Below are positions 43,497 through 56,582 of a stretch of DNA of 64,000 bases, one piece after another. Origin of the DNA: Litomosoides sigmodontis (lineage: Eukaryota > Nematoda > Chromadorea > Rhabditida > Onchocercidae); the NCBI GenBank assembly GCA_963070105.1, contig OY718804.1, positions 186,001 through 250,000 on the forward strand. Reading direction: 5' to 3'. Positions within the stretch are counted from its first letter, which is position 1, and each line of letters starts with the position of its first letter. A program made the translations under genes and the position numbers. The notes beneath the pieces were generated by a model that was not told the DNA's origin, did not search any database, and worked only from the letters and a program-made list of their open reading frames with translations.

Positions 43497-46264
43497 GATA
43501 GATGATATCGTTAGCGGTAAAATTAAATTAGCTGTTAGAGATTAATTTAATAAGATAATCATGTTTGTTATTTTAAATCGTTAACGCCGAGGACCGAGGA
43601 CCAATTATCGCATCATCACTTTAATTTGCTCATTTTAAACGGTCAGTGATTATCGTCTGCGATGTCTTACGCTTCTTCAAATATCTCTCTTCACGTGATA
43701 CTTCGAGGGATCCTCTCAATCCATCAACTGGAAAAGTTTGAAATTATTTTGGAAAGTTTTAAAAGTATGGATGTCGGGAAGCATTTATGAGATTGTTGAG
43801 TAACTGAAATGTTTCGTTAAGGCTTCTCAATTTGATTATTAGCAGCGACTGCAAGCGACCAAGCCGGCCAAGCTTGGATAAAGCCATGCGATGTACAAAA
43901 CAGGAATTCGCTGAACTGTGCTGCTAATTGCTATCATTCATCACAAGTCCACTATTATCAGCCGTAGCACTTTTTACATTTTTTGCAAATTCCCATTTTG
44001 CAAGGAAAAATGAGAAGTGAGCTGCTCCGCTAAAATCAGAATTGAGCGGATGCTTCCGATGAAAGGGAAATTTCTTCAGAATCTTTCTCTTAAAGGAGAA
44101 ATAACTCTTTCCGTAGAAATCCAGCCTATCATGTCACTTCCGCTTTGAACTATTCCGATGAATGAATTTCATTCAATGCATTTTAATGACTATTAATAGA
44201 ATGATGTCACTTACTCATTCCTCTTCATTACTTTTACCAGCACAAATAGATTGCTGAGGTATGTAATTAGGATTTTGAAAAAAGTTGAAGTTTACTTCCT
44301 TCTTTTTCTCTTTCTACTTCACAGAGAGAGTGAGAGAGAGAGGTGGCATCTAATGAAGAGAGGAGTGGTTAAATCTTGAGGAAATACTGATATTGAACTG
44401 AAATACTTTCGGAAACATTATTCCGATAATCGTTGACACATAAGAGAAAGAACAAGGTCACGTTATTGTAACGTAAAATAACAGAAATAGCCCCTCCATC
44501 AATGAGCAGCTGGAGCTGGCACTAAAACTGATATCCGACGACTTTGCTCTCATGAATTCTATTTCCTCCCCCTTTGCGCAGTTCGATTCGAAGGGAAAAA
44601 TTCTACAAAGCTGTTTCTCTCATCAACTTTTGACTTTTTCATTTTCTGTCACTCACAGTAAACTATCTCATATGACCATATTTTGATTGATGAAGAGTTT
44701 TTACGTTATTTCTAGAAGTTTTAGAAAAAGCAAATACTGCATGGGATTTCACTAACCAAACTGTGCTAAATTATGCTACGCATTTTTAATGAATTTTGAT
44801 TGACATTTGGCGCTTTAGGCTGATTTCATCAATTTTTCAAATTTTATCCTTTGTGTGCAATAATTAATTGGCGAAAGCTTTTTACAATGACGCTCTCTAC
44901 CTCAGTTTCAAATGTTACTTGTTGGTAAGAGAAGTAAGCGGAAGTTGGTGAGCTCACTGTTGGCGAAACCTTTTTTCTTCCTTTTCCATCTTCCTTCCCC
45001 ATTTTTAATGATTTCATAATTTTACATTAATGAAATTGGAGTTAGTAAAAAAAGTGAAACGTGTTTGTCTCCGTGATTCGGATCTTTCATATGAACCTTT
45101 TAAGTGTAATAATCTAAATTTAAAAATTTGGGTGATGCAAAAAATGAATTACAATATGATGATGGTGAGCATATCAGTTATTACACTGATAACATTTGAA
45201 ACACTCCTTTTTTTTTTTAATATTAAATTAGTCGCTTGAATGGTGGTGCCTTGAGAGGTGATGGAATGATTAGAAATTTTCGAAGAATCAATGAAATCTG
45301 CACATAAGAGGGAAAAATGCCTTCAATTCAAAATTTTATTCCACCTTACAATCATCCACTCCAAATAGTAATTGATAATGGTCAGCACATGTTGTGATCT
45401 CTTTCAATTGAAACCAATTACATCTCTGCCTCTTGGCGAAATATAATTCTTTAGCTCAATTTAAAAAGATTTCTCAGTTTAAAAGGTGGAGATGCTTCAG
45501 CTCACTACAACTACTTATCCGTAGCGTAGTTTTTGAGTAGAAAAATTAAGAAAAGTGAATTTGCAGATATAATATAAAACTTGGATAATTTAGTGTTAAC
45601 AAATTCATGCTAATTTCAATTTAAATGAAACAACAACACTAAAATTTGTTTGTATTAAATATTTGCTTAATCGAAATTCTCTCTATTGAAAGGGCTCTCC
45701 AGAAAACATGAACGGTTTTCAAATTTGTCAGATTTTTTCATATAAATTTGGGTAATACTTCTATTTACAACGAGGAGATATGAATTGATTGTTCCACTGA
45801 ATTGACAAATAGTATCTAAGAAATGAATGAATCCAAAATTTTTCGTTGAACTCTGCTATGATATATGCAAATGAGAAAGTGCCGTCCTCCTGATTTCAGT
45901 CCTCGTAAAGCACTTATATATTGACTTTTTTTGCGATTGGGGCTTCATGTATTTGCGAGCTAAATAAATAAACTAGCGCACGTGTGTGCATGCACATTAT
46001 TAACAAACGCTTGGGTTATCTTTGGAAACTAAAATTGAAACATTGGTTTTAATGAATAAGTCTTCAAAATGAACTAGTCCGCTTTACAAGCACACAATTC
46101 GTACAATGTCAATTCAATTCATATGAAGTTTTAAGTGAAATGTGAAAGTGAATCACGTGCGCAACAAATGCAAGTGTTCTGTACGTTTTTGAAGTAAAAT
46201 GATAGTTTCGATGCGATTTATTGGTTTCTAACCCGTTTCAGTTCTTAAATTACGTTTTTTTCAG

Positions 46265-48724
46265 ATGAGAATAGTATCCCTATTACTGTATATTTTAATG
46301 TACGGCGGCAATACGCGTTGGAATGTATGCGCACAACAGCGGAAAGCGTTTGTTAATCCGCAAAGTGAATGCCGCGTTAAATGCCTTAACGGTGGATTTT
46401 GCGCATACTTAGTTGACGATCCATCGGTACATACGTGTCTTTGCCTGCTTAACGTCTATTATGGCGATCGATGTCAATACGCTGGTACGTGCAATTAATC
46501 CCGCCAGCTTGTCATTGATATAATTGATGCTGAAGCATCTCAGTCATCGCCTCATCCTATTTGGATATTCTAGAAGCCCTATAACAGTACCTATAAAAAG
46601 TGGCGGCAACTGTTTTATAATAATTTCTCCGTGAACACATTCTCTGATACCAGCAGACGGGAAATTCAGCTGGCAGGTGGATAAGCATTGCCGTGTGTGC
46701 CCTTCGCTACCTTCCAAAAACCATCGGTTTTCCTAAGTTCAGGCATTTCCAATCAGTGAACACTTTGAGAGATCGATCAGTCGGCGTAATAAAGGCACTG
46801 TACTTACCTCGCTACTTACGATGGCCTTCTTTGCCGTGATAAAGCACTGAAATGAAAAGTTTCAAACTATATGATACGAATCATTTCCAGCATTTCCTTC
46901 ATTTCATAGGATGAAAATTGAAGTTGGAGCGAGCGGTCTGTTGTGAGAGGAGTGAAGATGAGACAAATGACCGTTTGAACAGTTGTTGCTTAGTGCTAAT
47001 AGTGAAATTTGTCCAGAAAGTATGAAAGTAGAACAAAGCCTTTTCCTGAATTTCGCAGATGGAAATTATTGAAAATCATTCCTTCGCAACACAACACATT
47101 TCGTTAATGCTAAAGTTGAAAATAGTCGAAAAATATTTACTTTTAAAATTTCGCACCATGGTTGCTAATGGACTTAATTATTTTGTCCTTTGAAAACTTT
47201 ATTGCAAGCTAGTTTATTTAAAGAATGATGTTGCTACATGTTAAGAAGTTCACAATTTCCTCCGCCATTTGCATTTATGCTTTCATTGCCTATAATTAAG
47301 TCCATTCGTATTTGTAAATCAACCTGTCCTTCCATACCTTAAGCTGATTTTTTAGAAAATTTACTCGAATAGATAGCTTGTTTGCAATGAATGCATTTTT
47401 ATTTCAAAATTTACCATTCAAGACCTTTAATGAAAGAATTATTTTGAAGTTGGTGAGACGACAACGTTAGCGACCGATTCTACCGAACGTCTTCTTTTGC
47501 ATCATTCCGGAGGAGAGGGATTCGAAATCGAGCATCGAAGACATGAACCATCGTCACCGGTCCAAGCAGGCAAACTTTCCGATGGCGAAGCTCTCAAATA
47601 TGACGAAATGTCACAGTTCGGGTACACTAAAATTTATCAAGTAAAGGAACCAAGTGAGTTCATCTTCACCTAAAGCTTCTTTTTATTCCGAAGCATCACT
47701 TCCAGAATATTTTCCCACACTTACTTTATCGGCAGCTCGCGCTTTATAAATTATTTTTAAATTGTTAGAATGAGTTGATGCCTGTTTATACCCATCAATC
47801 ACTTCAAGTCGAGAATTCATCAATTAACACTCCGTACAGCTCTATCTTATCCATCGCATTGCGATTTATAAGATGGCCGACTCGTCAATTCTCAGATTCT
47901 TGTCCAATGAATTAATTGAGCTTGCAGCCGTATAAATTTCGCATGAAGAAGCTTCTATAGTTAAGTACTTCTGCTATCAAATTGATTAGTATTAAGCCAT
48001 TAAAGGTAGAAACTGTCAATCTCAAACTTTGTTTACAAAAGAGATTCTGTGAAGAGTGAGATGATTTTGATTACATCAAAGTAGAAATATATCAGAAAGA
48101 ATTATATCAACTGAAGAAATGAAAATGGACGAGAACGACTACACTGAAGGCTGGAATACTGCGACTGGTGACGATGACGAGTATTCCTATGACGATCGAG
48201 CAGATGCCGACTCATTAGGTCTCCCATTATTACTATCTTTTTAGAAGTCTAAACTTTTCCAAGTGATAAATCATCACACAGTGACAAGAGAAGACGATAG
48301 TTTGAATTATGACGAGATTAGTCATATTTGTCCTTTTAAAGATACCGCAGGAAGCGACTCATCAATACCAGTATGGCTACAAGAGCCGGACGACTACCGT
48401 ACGTTAATAGAACAGGAAAACCCTCAAGGGATTTATTTGAATAAGAAGAAAGCGGATCAGATAGTAACACGTCTGAACAAGGATAAGCGAATGAAGAATA
48501 CCGATGGGGAAAGTTTAGTGCGATGGACAGCGGAAGGCGATGACAATTCCGACAGTGGAGACTTAGTGACGGAGTGGCAGTCCATGGACGATGGCTGGAT
48601 GATCAGCAAGCGACGTCGTGTTATCACCAGCGGCGCTGCTGTTATCACCAGTAACCCACTGCAATTAACATCTTCTCTCATTTTCCTTGTTATGCCTCTG
48701 CTAAGGTGGCAGCAATTTGTTTAA
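46265..48724 (+). CDS. Secreted single-EGF-domain protein with hydrophobic C-terminus
   Basis: Four exons (46265-46484, 47450-47653, 48096-48218, 48264-48724), all joined in phase 1, give 335 residues. Residues 1-23 form a signal peptide (MRIVSLLLYILMYGG, then CAQ). Residues 36-72 are one EGF domain with six cysteines: CRVKC, CLNGGFCAYLV, HTCLCLLNVYYGDRCQY. The GDRCQY ending and the C-L-N-G-G-x-C spacing resemble EGF-receptor ligands more than matrix EGF repeats, though the first Cys spacing (3) is shorter than in those ligands and the last is one residue longer. A long acidic, Asp/Tyr-rich, probably disordered region follows. The last 30 residues have small residues (TSGAAVITS) then SSLIFLVMPLL, which could be a GPI signal or a short membrane anchor. 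The third intron is only 45 bp. A ligand role is inference. Confidence 0.72.
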
Positions 48725-50248
48725 AATAGTAGCAAACTGGGATAAAAGCAGAATTTCCTTCCTCACAGCAATCCCCAACTTACATCAGAGATTGGAATGG
48801 ATTCCTCTCACGAAGCCACTTATTCCCTTTGCACTCAAACAAGGACTGTACCGCACCAAACAAACAACACGAAACTTGAATAAAATTATGGGATGGAGTT
48901 CCAAAAATCCTGGCACTCGCAGTCTCAGCAAATTTCCCTCGCTTTCATCACTCCAGCACCCTACTAAAAGTAGCGCCGTACAAAGGAAATATCCTTACGT
49001 AGCAACTGGCTTCTCCAATGTTTTAAATGTTGACTTTTACAAAAATGGTAGGATTAGAACAACGCTCACACGTTCATTGGATTGGTAATAAAACGTGCTG
49101 TTGCCGAATGTCAAAAGTTTTGTTGCATCATTTTTGTTTAGCATTATTGTGAGGAACCAAAATTTGTGTCGTTCTGTCAGATAAAAGCTTGAAAGCTTTC
49201 AGTTTGCTAAAATTAAAACGAGAAAAGACATTGGCGGACGGCACTTCCCACTGTTCCGATAACGATTTGAATTTAATGAAAAATGATTTCCTTCCCAATT
49301 CATAAAACTTTCGTTCCAATAGAAAATTGTGAAATGACAGAACTCCTTCTTGTATAATTCAATTTTGTTATTTTATTGTTCCGTGAAGTATCGATCAGTC
49401 ATGTCCCTTGTTAATAAGCCTTAATTAATGGAATAAATAACTGAACTGGTCACACATTTCAGGCGAAGTATGTGAGAAACTAATTCTTTTCATAATTTTA
49501 TTAGCTACACTAATTGCAGATATATTGATTAGTTAGGCAAAACTTTGAAATCGTAACAAATTTTTTAAACGATCCAATCAACTTTTGGTCAAACATTCGC
49601 AAAAAACAGAATTAAAATGATTGTTTTCTTTACAAGAGAAGATGTGAGGGAAAAATAAAAGAGGAAATTCATTTGATTCAAAATAACCTTTCAATCAGAA
49701 TGGCTACTGCCACGCCATAACCATAGAGATTGAAGGAAGAGTTCATCTGTCTGCTGCCCTCCTCTCAGTCGCTCTATTCGTTGCCTCGAATAAATTCTTT
49801 GGAAATTTCCCGTTTGAAACAAATATTTCCATGAATATGTCTGTCTTCACAGACACATTGCTACAGTTTTATCAAACAACGATCCGGCCGAGCGAACGAA
49901 TCAGCCAGCCATCAAATTAACCGACGACATTTGCATGGAAATAAAGCCTTCTCACTACGCATCCCAAGGTTAGCATAAAGCAGCTATCAAAAGAGAAGAA
50001 AAACGATTCTTACGTTTACAGCAATCATTGATTTACGATGAAAAAGTAAGGTTCCGCCAACACGTCATCCCACGTGGAACACATTGCGAGACGAAGAGTG
50101 AAATTGCTCCGTGCGTTGAGGAAGAGACAAATTAAGTCCATCACAAGAAGTGAATTCGCATCATAACTCAACGCACCAACCCCCATCCAACCGTCCGTCT
50201 TTCTTCTCTCTTGCCTCGTCGCGCTAACCGCAAAAAAGAAGGAAGTCA
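48725..50248. other. 3' UTR and intergenic spacer
   Basis: The first 370 bp are probably the 3' UTR of the EGF-domain gene, ending at the AATAAA near 49087. An open stretch at about 49861-49977 after a CACAG acceptor (HIATVLSNNDPAERTNQP and onward, GT donor after YASQ) looks exon-like but has no partners. I see nothing else. Confidence 0.5.
49087..49092 (+). terminator. Likely polyadenylation signal of the EGF-domain gene
   Basis: AATAAA 363 bp after the stop codon, followed by a GT-rich stretch (GTGCTGTTG, then TTTTGTTG) as expected downstream of a cleavage site. Confidence 0.5.
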
Positions 50249-50330
50249 CGCAGCGGGCAGGATTCGAACCTGCGCGGGCAAAGCCCATTTGATTTCGAGT
50301 CAAACTCCTTAACCACTCGGACACCACTGC
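50249..50330 (-). tRNA. tRNA-Ser (anticodon CGA)
   Basis: The 82-base gene reads GCAGTGG for the acceptor stem, TGTCCGAGTGG-TTAAGG for the D arm (A box), a CTCGAAA anticodon loop with CGA at the centre, a variable arm (GGGCTTTGCCC) typical of class II tRNA-Ser, and GCAGGTTCGAATCCTGC for the T arm with a perfect B box. The 3' strand CCGCTGC pairs with the acceptor stem with one G:U. No intron is present. It reads UCG serine codons. Confidence 0.93.
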
Positions 50331-50654
50331 ACACCGCCCTGCTCATCCAAACCTCGATCGAAAGGCTTGAAATGCTTTGCTTGAGCAGAGACAACGAGAT
50401 GAAAGCGGGCGGTAGTAATTGCCGGGAGAAGACCGCCCACCTAGTTCGATTCAAACAAACTCCTGGAGCACCCACTATCGCTTCGCTGCTTCCGGGATGA
50501 ATCACTTGTCCCCCCGTAATTCGGAGGCAAAAGACCCGAAGTAGCGCAGACACACACTCTTCTTCCTCTTCCCAACTTCTGATGGACAGCAACCAGCAAA
50601 GAAAACCGCACCACAAGAGCTCTGGAGCCCAACTCCCCTCTCCCTTATTTCCTG

Positions 50655-50736
50655 TGCAACAGGTAGGACTCGAGCCTGCACGGGCAAAGCCCACCTCTTT
50701 TCTAGCCAAACTCCTTGACCACTCGGACACCGCCAC
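50655..50736 (-). pseudogene. Decayed tRNA-Ser-like copy (anticodon position AGA)
   Basis: It is the same length as, and clearly related to, the tRNA-Ser 325 bp away, sharing TGTCCGAGTGG, AAGGAGTTTG, GGGCTTTGCCC and GCAGG-TCGA-TCC. The loop reads CTAGAAA, which would give anticodon AGA. The anticodon stem does not pair (TTTGG against AGAGG), the acceptor stem relies on several G:U pairs, and the B box carries changes (GGCTCGAGTCC). It is probably a pseudogene or a SINE-type relic, and unlikely to make a working tRNA. Confidence 0.7.
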
Positions 50737-53700
50737 ACCGGGCCTTCGCTCTCTTAGAAAACTTTTTAGGGTTACATTCCACAAGGTGAATCCCGCTTGC
50801 TCAATGATCCCCGATAGACATGATAAACCTAAGACTTCTGTGTTCCATTTCACACTCTTCCAATAGCTTTCGACATCTGCCGCTCTCCCTCGAGAATTCT
50901 GGCTTTCCGACCCTTCACAACTACATCGCTGCAGTAAGAACTCGACTTGTCGGTTGTCCTCCTTCATAAATGCTTCACTCCAAGTTTACGTAAAAATTCA
51001 TTCCTACGCTTTTTCGATCAGTTAGGGCGTCCCTGATTGCATGGAAAATGCAATGCACTTCATTAGTCTCTCTTCAAGAGGGCAATGAGAGGGCGACGTC
51101 ATCTGAAGCTCTTCTAGCAATCCACGCCTCAGAGGAAAACCACACAACATTTCGATCTTTACCTACCTAACTGTTCGGTAGCATTTTCCCAGAAGGAAGC
51201 TTAAATCTGTAGCTTAAATTACTTGTATACTGTTAAAGTCTATCTTCATATCTAAGCCTCACAAGTACAAAAAGATTGCTGTATTTCAGAACAGAAACTG
51301 AAGAGGTCGGACAAGCATGTGAAAAGTAAAAAGTCCATGTTTATTGATGTTAAGCATTCAGATACAGCAACAAATCTTACCAGTCTTATATCTGATTTCG
51401 AAGCTAAGGAAAACATGGACTTTAAATCTTGAGGGTCAAGATGACGTGCAGGACAAAATCATCTGGATGATGCTTAATTTTCTTAGATTTATTCCTCTTT
51501 AGCTATTGGGGAAAGTAGAAAAACTAGCGTAAATTTCTGTTGCGAAATGACCACTATCGACTAAATGCTTTCAAAAACCTCATTTTCTTAAAAGGATGAT
51601 TCAAGCAGTTCTGAAACTATAACTACCGGTTAGAGCTTTACAAAATTCAGCCCCAACACACTGTCTTCCCCTTAAACAGAAGCTGCGGCAGGTTGCTTTC
51701 CGTTTATAATTCAAATATAGTTTCATAATATAGCTACTAATTGATTTCACCACATACGTAGTTAACAACCAATTTACAGAATTCAGACAGTGAGACTGTA
51801 TAGCAAGGACGGACGAAACAGCGATTAACAAGGAACACTGTCATCTATACAAGAAACTGATCCATTTCAGTTGATAAAGTATTTACAATTCTAAAATAAA
51901 TTACAGCGTTTCGAGAATAATAAGAATAACAAATAACAACCGAACAGTGCAGTGTAAAGAGAAACAGAACAAGAAAGGGAATTCCGATTTTTCTAACTTT
52001 GGAATTATAATTCTACGCTCTCTACTTCAATTTCTGAACAAACTAAAAAATTTTGCTATAATAATCCTCAAACTCCATTGCTGCTAATTTCAGCATTTCA
52101 ACGAGGGACAAGTAAAAATGAGTCAGAAACTGCAGCAGAGTAGAGCTCATTTATATCGCAATAACAATAAAGCATGTGTTGAAGCACAGAATGTGAAATC
52201 GGTTAAACGATAACTAGTTCATTTAAAACTGAAAAAAAGCCATTTAAATTCGATGAAAATAAAGCAAAAACTCCAATAAAAACCTGTAATCATACGAAAA
52301 TGGTCAATCCAATTCTTCGTATCCACAGATCAGATGTGATTACGCAAATTTAAAAAACGAAGAAAAAATTAAACCCTAAACAGTCCAAAAATCAATGTCG
52401 AAAGCACATCGATAAATGAGGGAGTCTACCGCACTAATTATATATAAATAACAGATGATAAATGGTACCAAAAACGATTGCAGCCGGTTATTACACACGC
52501 TAGTCGATAACTCGCCAAAACATTACAATAACAGTAATAATTAATAATAAATAATAATAATATAACAATTTAATAATAATAATATAATTAATAATAATAA
52601 TAAATAATTCTTTGCGATTTTGTATACCAATGGAGAAAGTTATTGAATTGATGAATGCAATTCAAGATACATAAGCGAAAACAAAGTTGAACTTATTTTA
52701 CTGCAACAAGAAAAAATCAGGAAGAATCTAGCAGTAATGTTCGGATGAAAAATATATGAAATATGCCAAAAATTTATGAAACTTCACAATGCATGAAAAA
52801 TTAACCTAGTCAAAACAGCAATAATTTTCTTCAGGAAATGATAGAACTTTATCAATTCACGTCATTAAAAACATTATCCTAACAAACATGAATCATATCG
52901 AAAAATAATGACATAACAAATTACTTTTAACAAAATATTACGCTAATCCATTCACTACCAACTAACAGTTGGTGCACCACTAGAAAAATCGAAAAGGAAA
53001 TGACGAATCTTGTCTTGGTTCCCAGACCAATTAGGTGTCAGGATTTACTTTTCGATGTTCAATTAATTTCCGTATCTGAAAAAAGCCGTTTGTTTACCGA
53101 TTATCCAAGTTTAAACTCATCTGCTAATGATTATCACAAAATTTATTTAACTATTTTCATAAAATTAATTAAAAAAAAACAACTCTTAACACTAAACAGT
53201 GCATAGTAGCCCTTTAATTCGACATATAATTAATCCTTTCGATGCTTTTTTTTTAAAAATTTCATTAATTATCAGTCCTTACATATGCATACACCACTCG
53301 GTTCTAAATAAGGCAATAATTTAACGAAAGTACATAACTGACAATGGATGATCTAAAACAAAAAATATGTAATCTCAGACAACTAAAGTTGCTGCCCAAT
53401 ACTGTTCCGTAATCATGTTGAGACTCCGTACTCAAATTGGGAAAAACGACAGAACAGAAAATCAGTGCTAAGAAATAAAACTACCTCCAAGTATAAAAAG
53501 GGCATATACACTAACATGTGAATGAAAACCGAAAAATTTCTCGAAATTCAAGAAAAGAAAGTTCTAATTTTGATTATGAAATACAAACCACAGTAAAGGT
53601 GGTATTCACTGGGTAACAATAGATGTGAAACAGGAAAATGAAGGAATTTACTCAAGAAGAAGATCACTAACAGAAATTCGAAAGTAAAATTGAATGAGTA

Positions 53701-54045
53701 AAGTGAAAATTATCATCCAGATCATTTGTGTAAGTGCTGAAATCAAAGTTTGAATATTTTCACAATTATTCCAAACAAAGAAGAACACAGAATTCTATAA
53801 AAAAAATGTATTAGCATCGTGAGTTCTTGGTAACTAAAATGATACGAAATGTAAGTACGTTGCCTTACACTGAGTAGAAAATAATCAAATATGTCTTTGA
53901 ACAGATTTTATGCATTCATATGATTATTGGCTTCATGTCTTAATTGTCTATGCAATAAATGCAGCTGATATCAAATTGAAATTCAACAAGTAGATTAAGA
54001 ATATCTGAAAGCCTTAGAGAAATTTAATTTGTTATTAAAACTAAA
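50737..54045. other. Intergenic, AT-rich, no gene seen
   Basis: No exon chain is found on either strand. A degenerate TAA/AAT-rich patch lies at 52540-52610. The right end is likely the 3' UTR of the minus-strand MADF gene. Confidence 0.55.
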
Positions 54046-56582
54046 TCAACCCACTTCACGTCCTTCTTCTATCCATCGCCGCTGTTCTGCTTCAACCAGC
54101 CCTTCAATTTCAAATCCATCTATTGCCATCGCCTTATTGATATAACCATATAACACTGCATACAATTCCGGTATCATTTTTGGAGTCAAACAGAGACAGA
54201 ATAGAGGTGAAAGAAGTTGGCAAATTGGAAAATACAGCGCTGTTGCATCTTCCGGGAAACTAAATCCATGAAAACGACTTTCTGATATCCGGAAACCATT
54301 ATCCTGATATAAATTGAGTGCAGTATATAAAATTTCAAGTTGTTTTTTCATCACACCAGTGAAGAAGAATCGTGAAAATTCATGCATCGGGGTGGAACTG
54401 ATTTCTTGGGCGTCATAGATCAATCGATAACACAAAATATTGTGAAATACAAAATGGCGGAAAAATGACTTCTGCAAAACAGTGCTACTACGCCCTTCCA
54501 AATGAGCACAATGATAAGTTGTAAAAGCTATCGTTGCCTTAAACTGTTGCAAATTCATTTGTATGCAACTTAATCGAAACTCATCACAAGGCCAATTCGC
54601 AAATGGATTTACGGCTCCGTCCAATGCCTCCTCTAAAATTTGACTTAACTTGTTGCAAAAAGTAGAAGCTTTCAGGGTTAATAATTGAAATCCGCAGAGA
54701 AGTAATCGCAAGTTAAAAAGCAAAGATTCTTTCAAATCGTTTTGAATAAGCTGTTCAACCAAATTTCGAGCATCTTCGTGATTGCCAAAGTTCAACAACA
54801 CCACAATGGTACTTACAATACCATCAACGGATTGCGGTACAGAGGATGGATATCGTGAAATAATTGACTCCACTGTTCCATCCCAATCGTAGCTATTTCG
54901 TTCTAATTCAAGCGGCCATATAAAGTGTGAGAAATATGGCTCACCACTTCCTTCATCTACTAAACCAGTGTACAAAGCCAAAAGCATTCGAGGCGCAGTA
55001 TCATCCAATCGTATCGGTAAATTAGTATATAAATATAGATTTGTCTCAATAAGCATAGTTAGGAAACTGCAACTTGGAATGATTTTTGTATTCCTATCAT
55101 ATGTTGAACCCGGCTGATACGATGGTATTTCGAAAAAATTAACAAGCTTCAAAAGCTCATCGTGATACCACTGCCAAGATGTCGTACTTGACGATGGTTG
55201 ATCAACGTCATTCCAACATTTTGTATTCGTCAAATCAACCACAAAAGGGTCATTTGTAAAAGAAGCCTCATTCAGGGGATAAATTTGAGCACAATCCGTA
55301 CCCACTAATGGTATTTTCTGTAGTGCATGTACTGTTACACTATTCGCTGCAACTGTAGCAGACTGCTGAGCTTCTCTTGAACCATCAACAAATTCACTAG
55401 CATCCACGCCTTCGTGATTTACAGTTGTACCATTTTGCGTTAATAAGCGATGAATCTGTCTGGAAGGGAAAGATATTAAGGTCAGCTTTGTAGAAACGAA
55501 GTCATGCAAAGATTTTGAACAGAATAATATTTATAATTAAGCAAAACCTGAAACTAACCTGTCAATACTTTCTTCAATGTTATTGTTTGAGTTTGTCTCG
55601 TACTTCACATATGTTTGGAAATCTATTGGATTATATTCATGGGGCTGCTTTCTAAAAAAATTTTTAAAAAACTGTTCCCGAAATACCAAATCCCAAACTA
55701 TAGAGCGTTATAGCGAAACTTAAAAGCAATACAAAAAAGATGAGAATGTTATCCATCCGAAAATGCATTATGCGCGATAACAGTATTTAAAAATAAATGG
55801 ATAAAATAAATGAGACCCTACTACTGAATATTCTGTTCTTTGATTGAAATACAAAAAATATTGCCTGATACTCTTCCAAGCCCATCATAATATAAGTCAG
55901 TGTAAGATAGGATGCTAAGCAAAATTTGCAAAAAATGTGAAGCAAGTGATGAAGATAAATGCAAATTTAAATTCAACAAAAAAACAGGAAGAAAAAAACC
56001 AACTGAAGCGAATCAGGCAAGAATGGCTCCACAAATTTCATCGCAGAATAGAATGAAAATCTCGGAACATAAGGTAACGAGTTGGATCTCAACTTTTTCA
56101 AAGTATTTCGCTCTCTCACAAATCGTCCTTTCAAACAATTCCAACGCTCACGACATTTCTCACCTACAACATCTATTTATTTATAACTACAAATACATGA
56201 GTTAATAAGCCTCGGCACTTAGCACATGCCTTTCTTGAATTTAATATATTGAGTAACATAAAACTTCGGTAATTTTTCTAGAATGTCACTAATGGTTTTC
56301 TCGATTCCTGTTCTAGTTTAAATCACTTAATTTCTGAGAAAAACAAACGGCAAAATTAAATTTGATATCAGTTATATGGAAATGGAAGAAACCACTCTTT
56401 CACCATTAACGACAATAACAACCTGTGGTTTTATAGCCCATTGCTTGAAGCTTCTTCGACACTTCCTCCCACAACTCTACCCTCGATCGTCCTTTTTTAT
56501 AGTGTTTATTGGATGGGTCATACAAGTACGGCGAATTGCGAACTGTATCAATTAAAGCATGATTATAATCCTTAAATTCCAT
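54046..56582 (-). CDS. MADF-domain protein with long unrecognised C-terminal region
   Basis: Four exons (56582-56423, 56172-56004, 55651-55559, 55459-54046) join in phase to give 611 residues; the third exon's donor is GTTAGT and the second's a weaker GTTGGT. Residues 1 to about 100 are a MADF (Myb/SANT-like, DNA-binding) domain: ALIDTVRNSPYLYDPSNKHY, KGRSRVELWEEVSKKL, EKCRERWNCLKGRFVRE, then FSFYSAMKFVEPFLP. This has the spaced aromatic and Trp residues of the family (L-I-x-x-V, L-Y, W-x-x-V/I, W-x-x-L-R). MADF proteins are mostly transcription regulators. The remaining 500 residues have a low-complexity linker, then a long Leu/Phe/Cys-rich region that looks alpha-helical (for example KESLLFNLRLLLCGFQLLTL). 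I do not recognise it. The ATG used follows directly on an acceptor, so a 5' UTR intron is likely. If the weak second donor is wrong, this would be two genes. Confidence 0.68.

Noticed and set aside
48717..49088. 123-residue plus-strand ORF after the EGF-domain gene
   Set aside because: It overlaps the stop of that gene by a few bases, has no domain signal and ends at the probable polyadenylation site, so 3' UTR is the simpler reading.
50224..50967. 247-residue minus-strand ORF
   Set aside because: It overlaps both tRNA-Ser copies, and its repeated motif (VVKEFDSKSNG and similar) is translated tRNA sequence.
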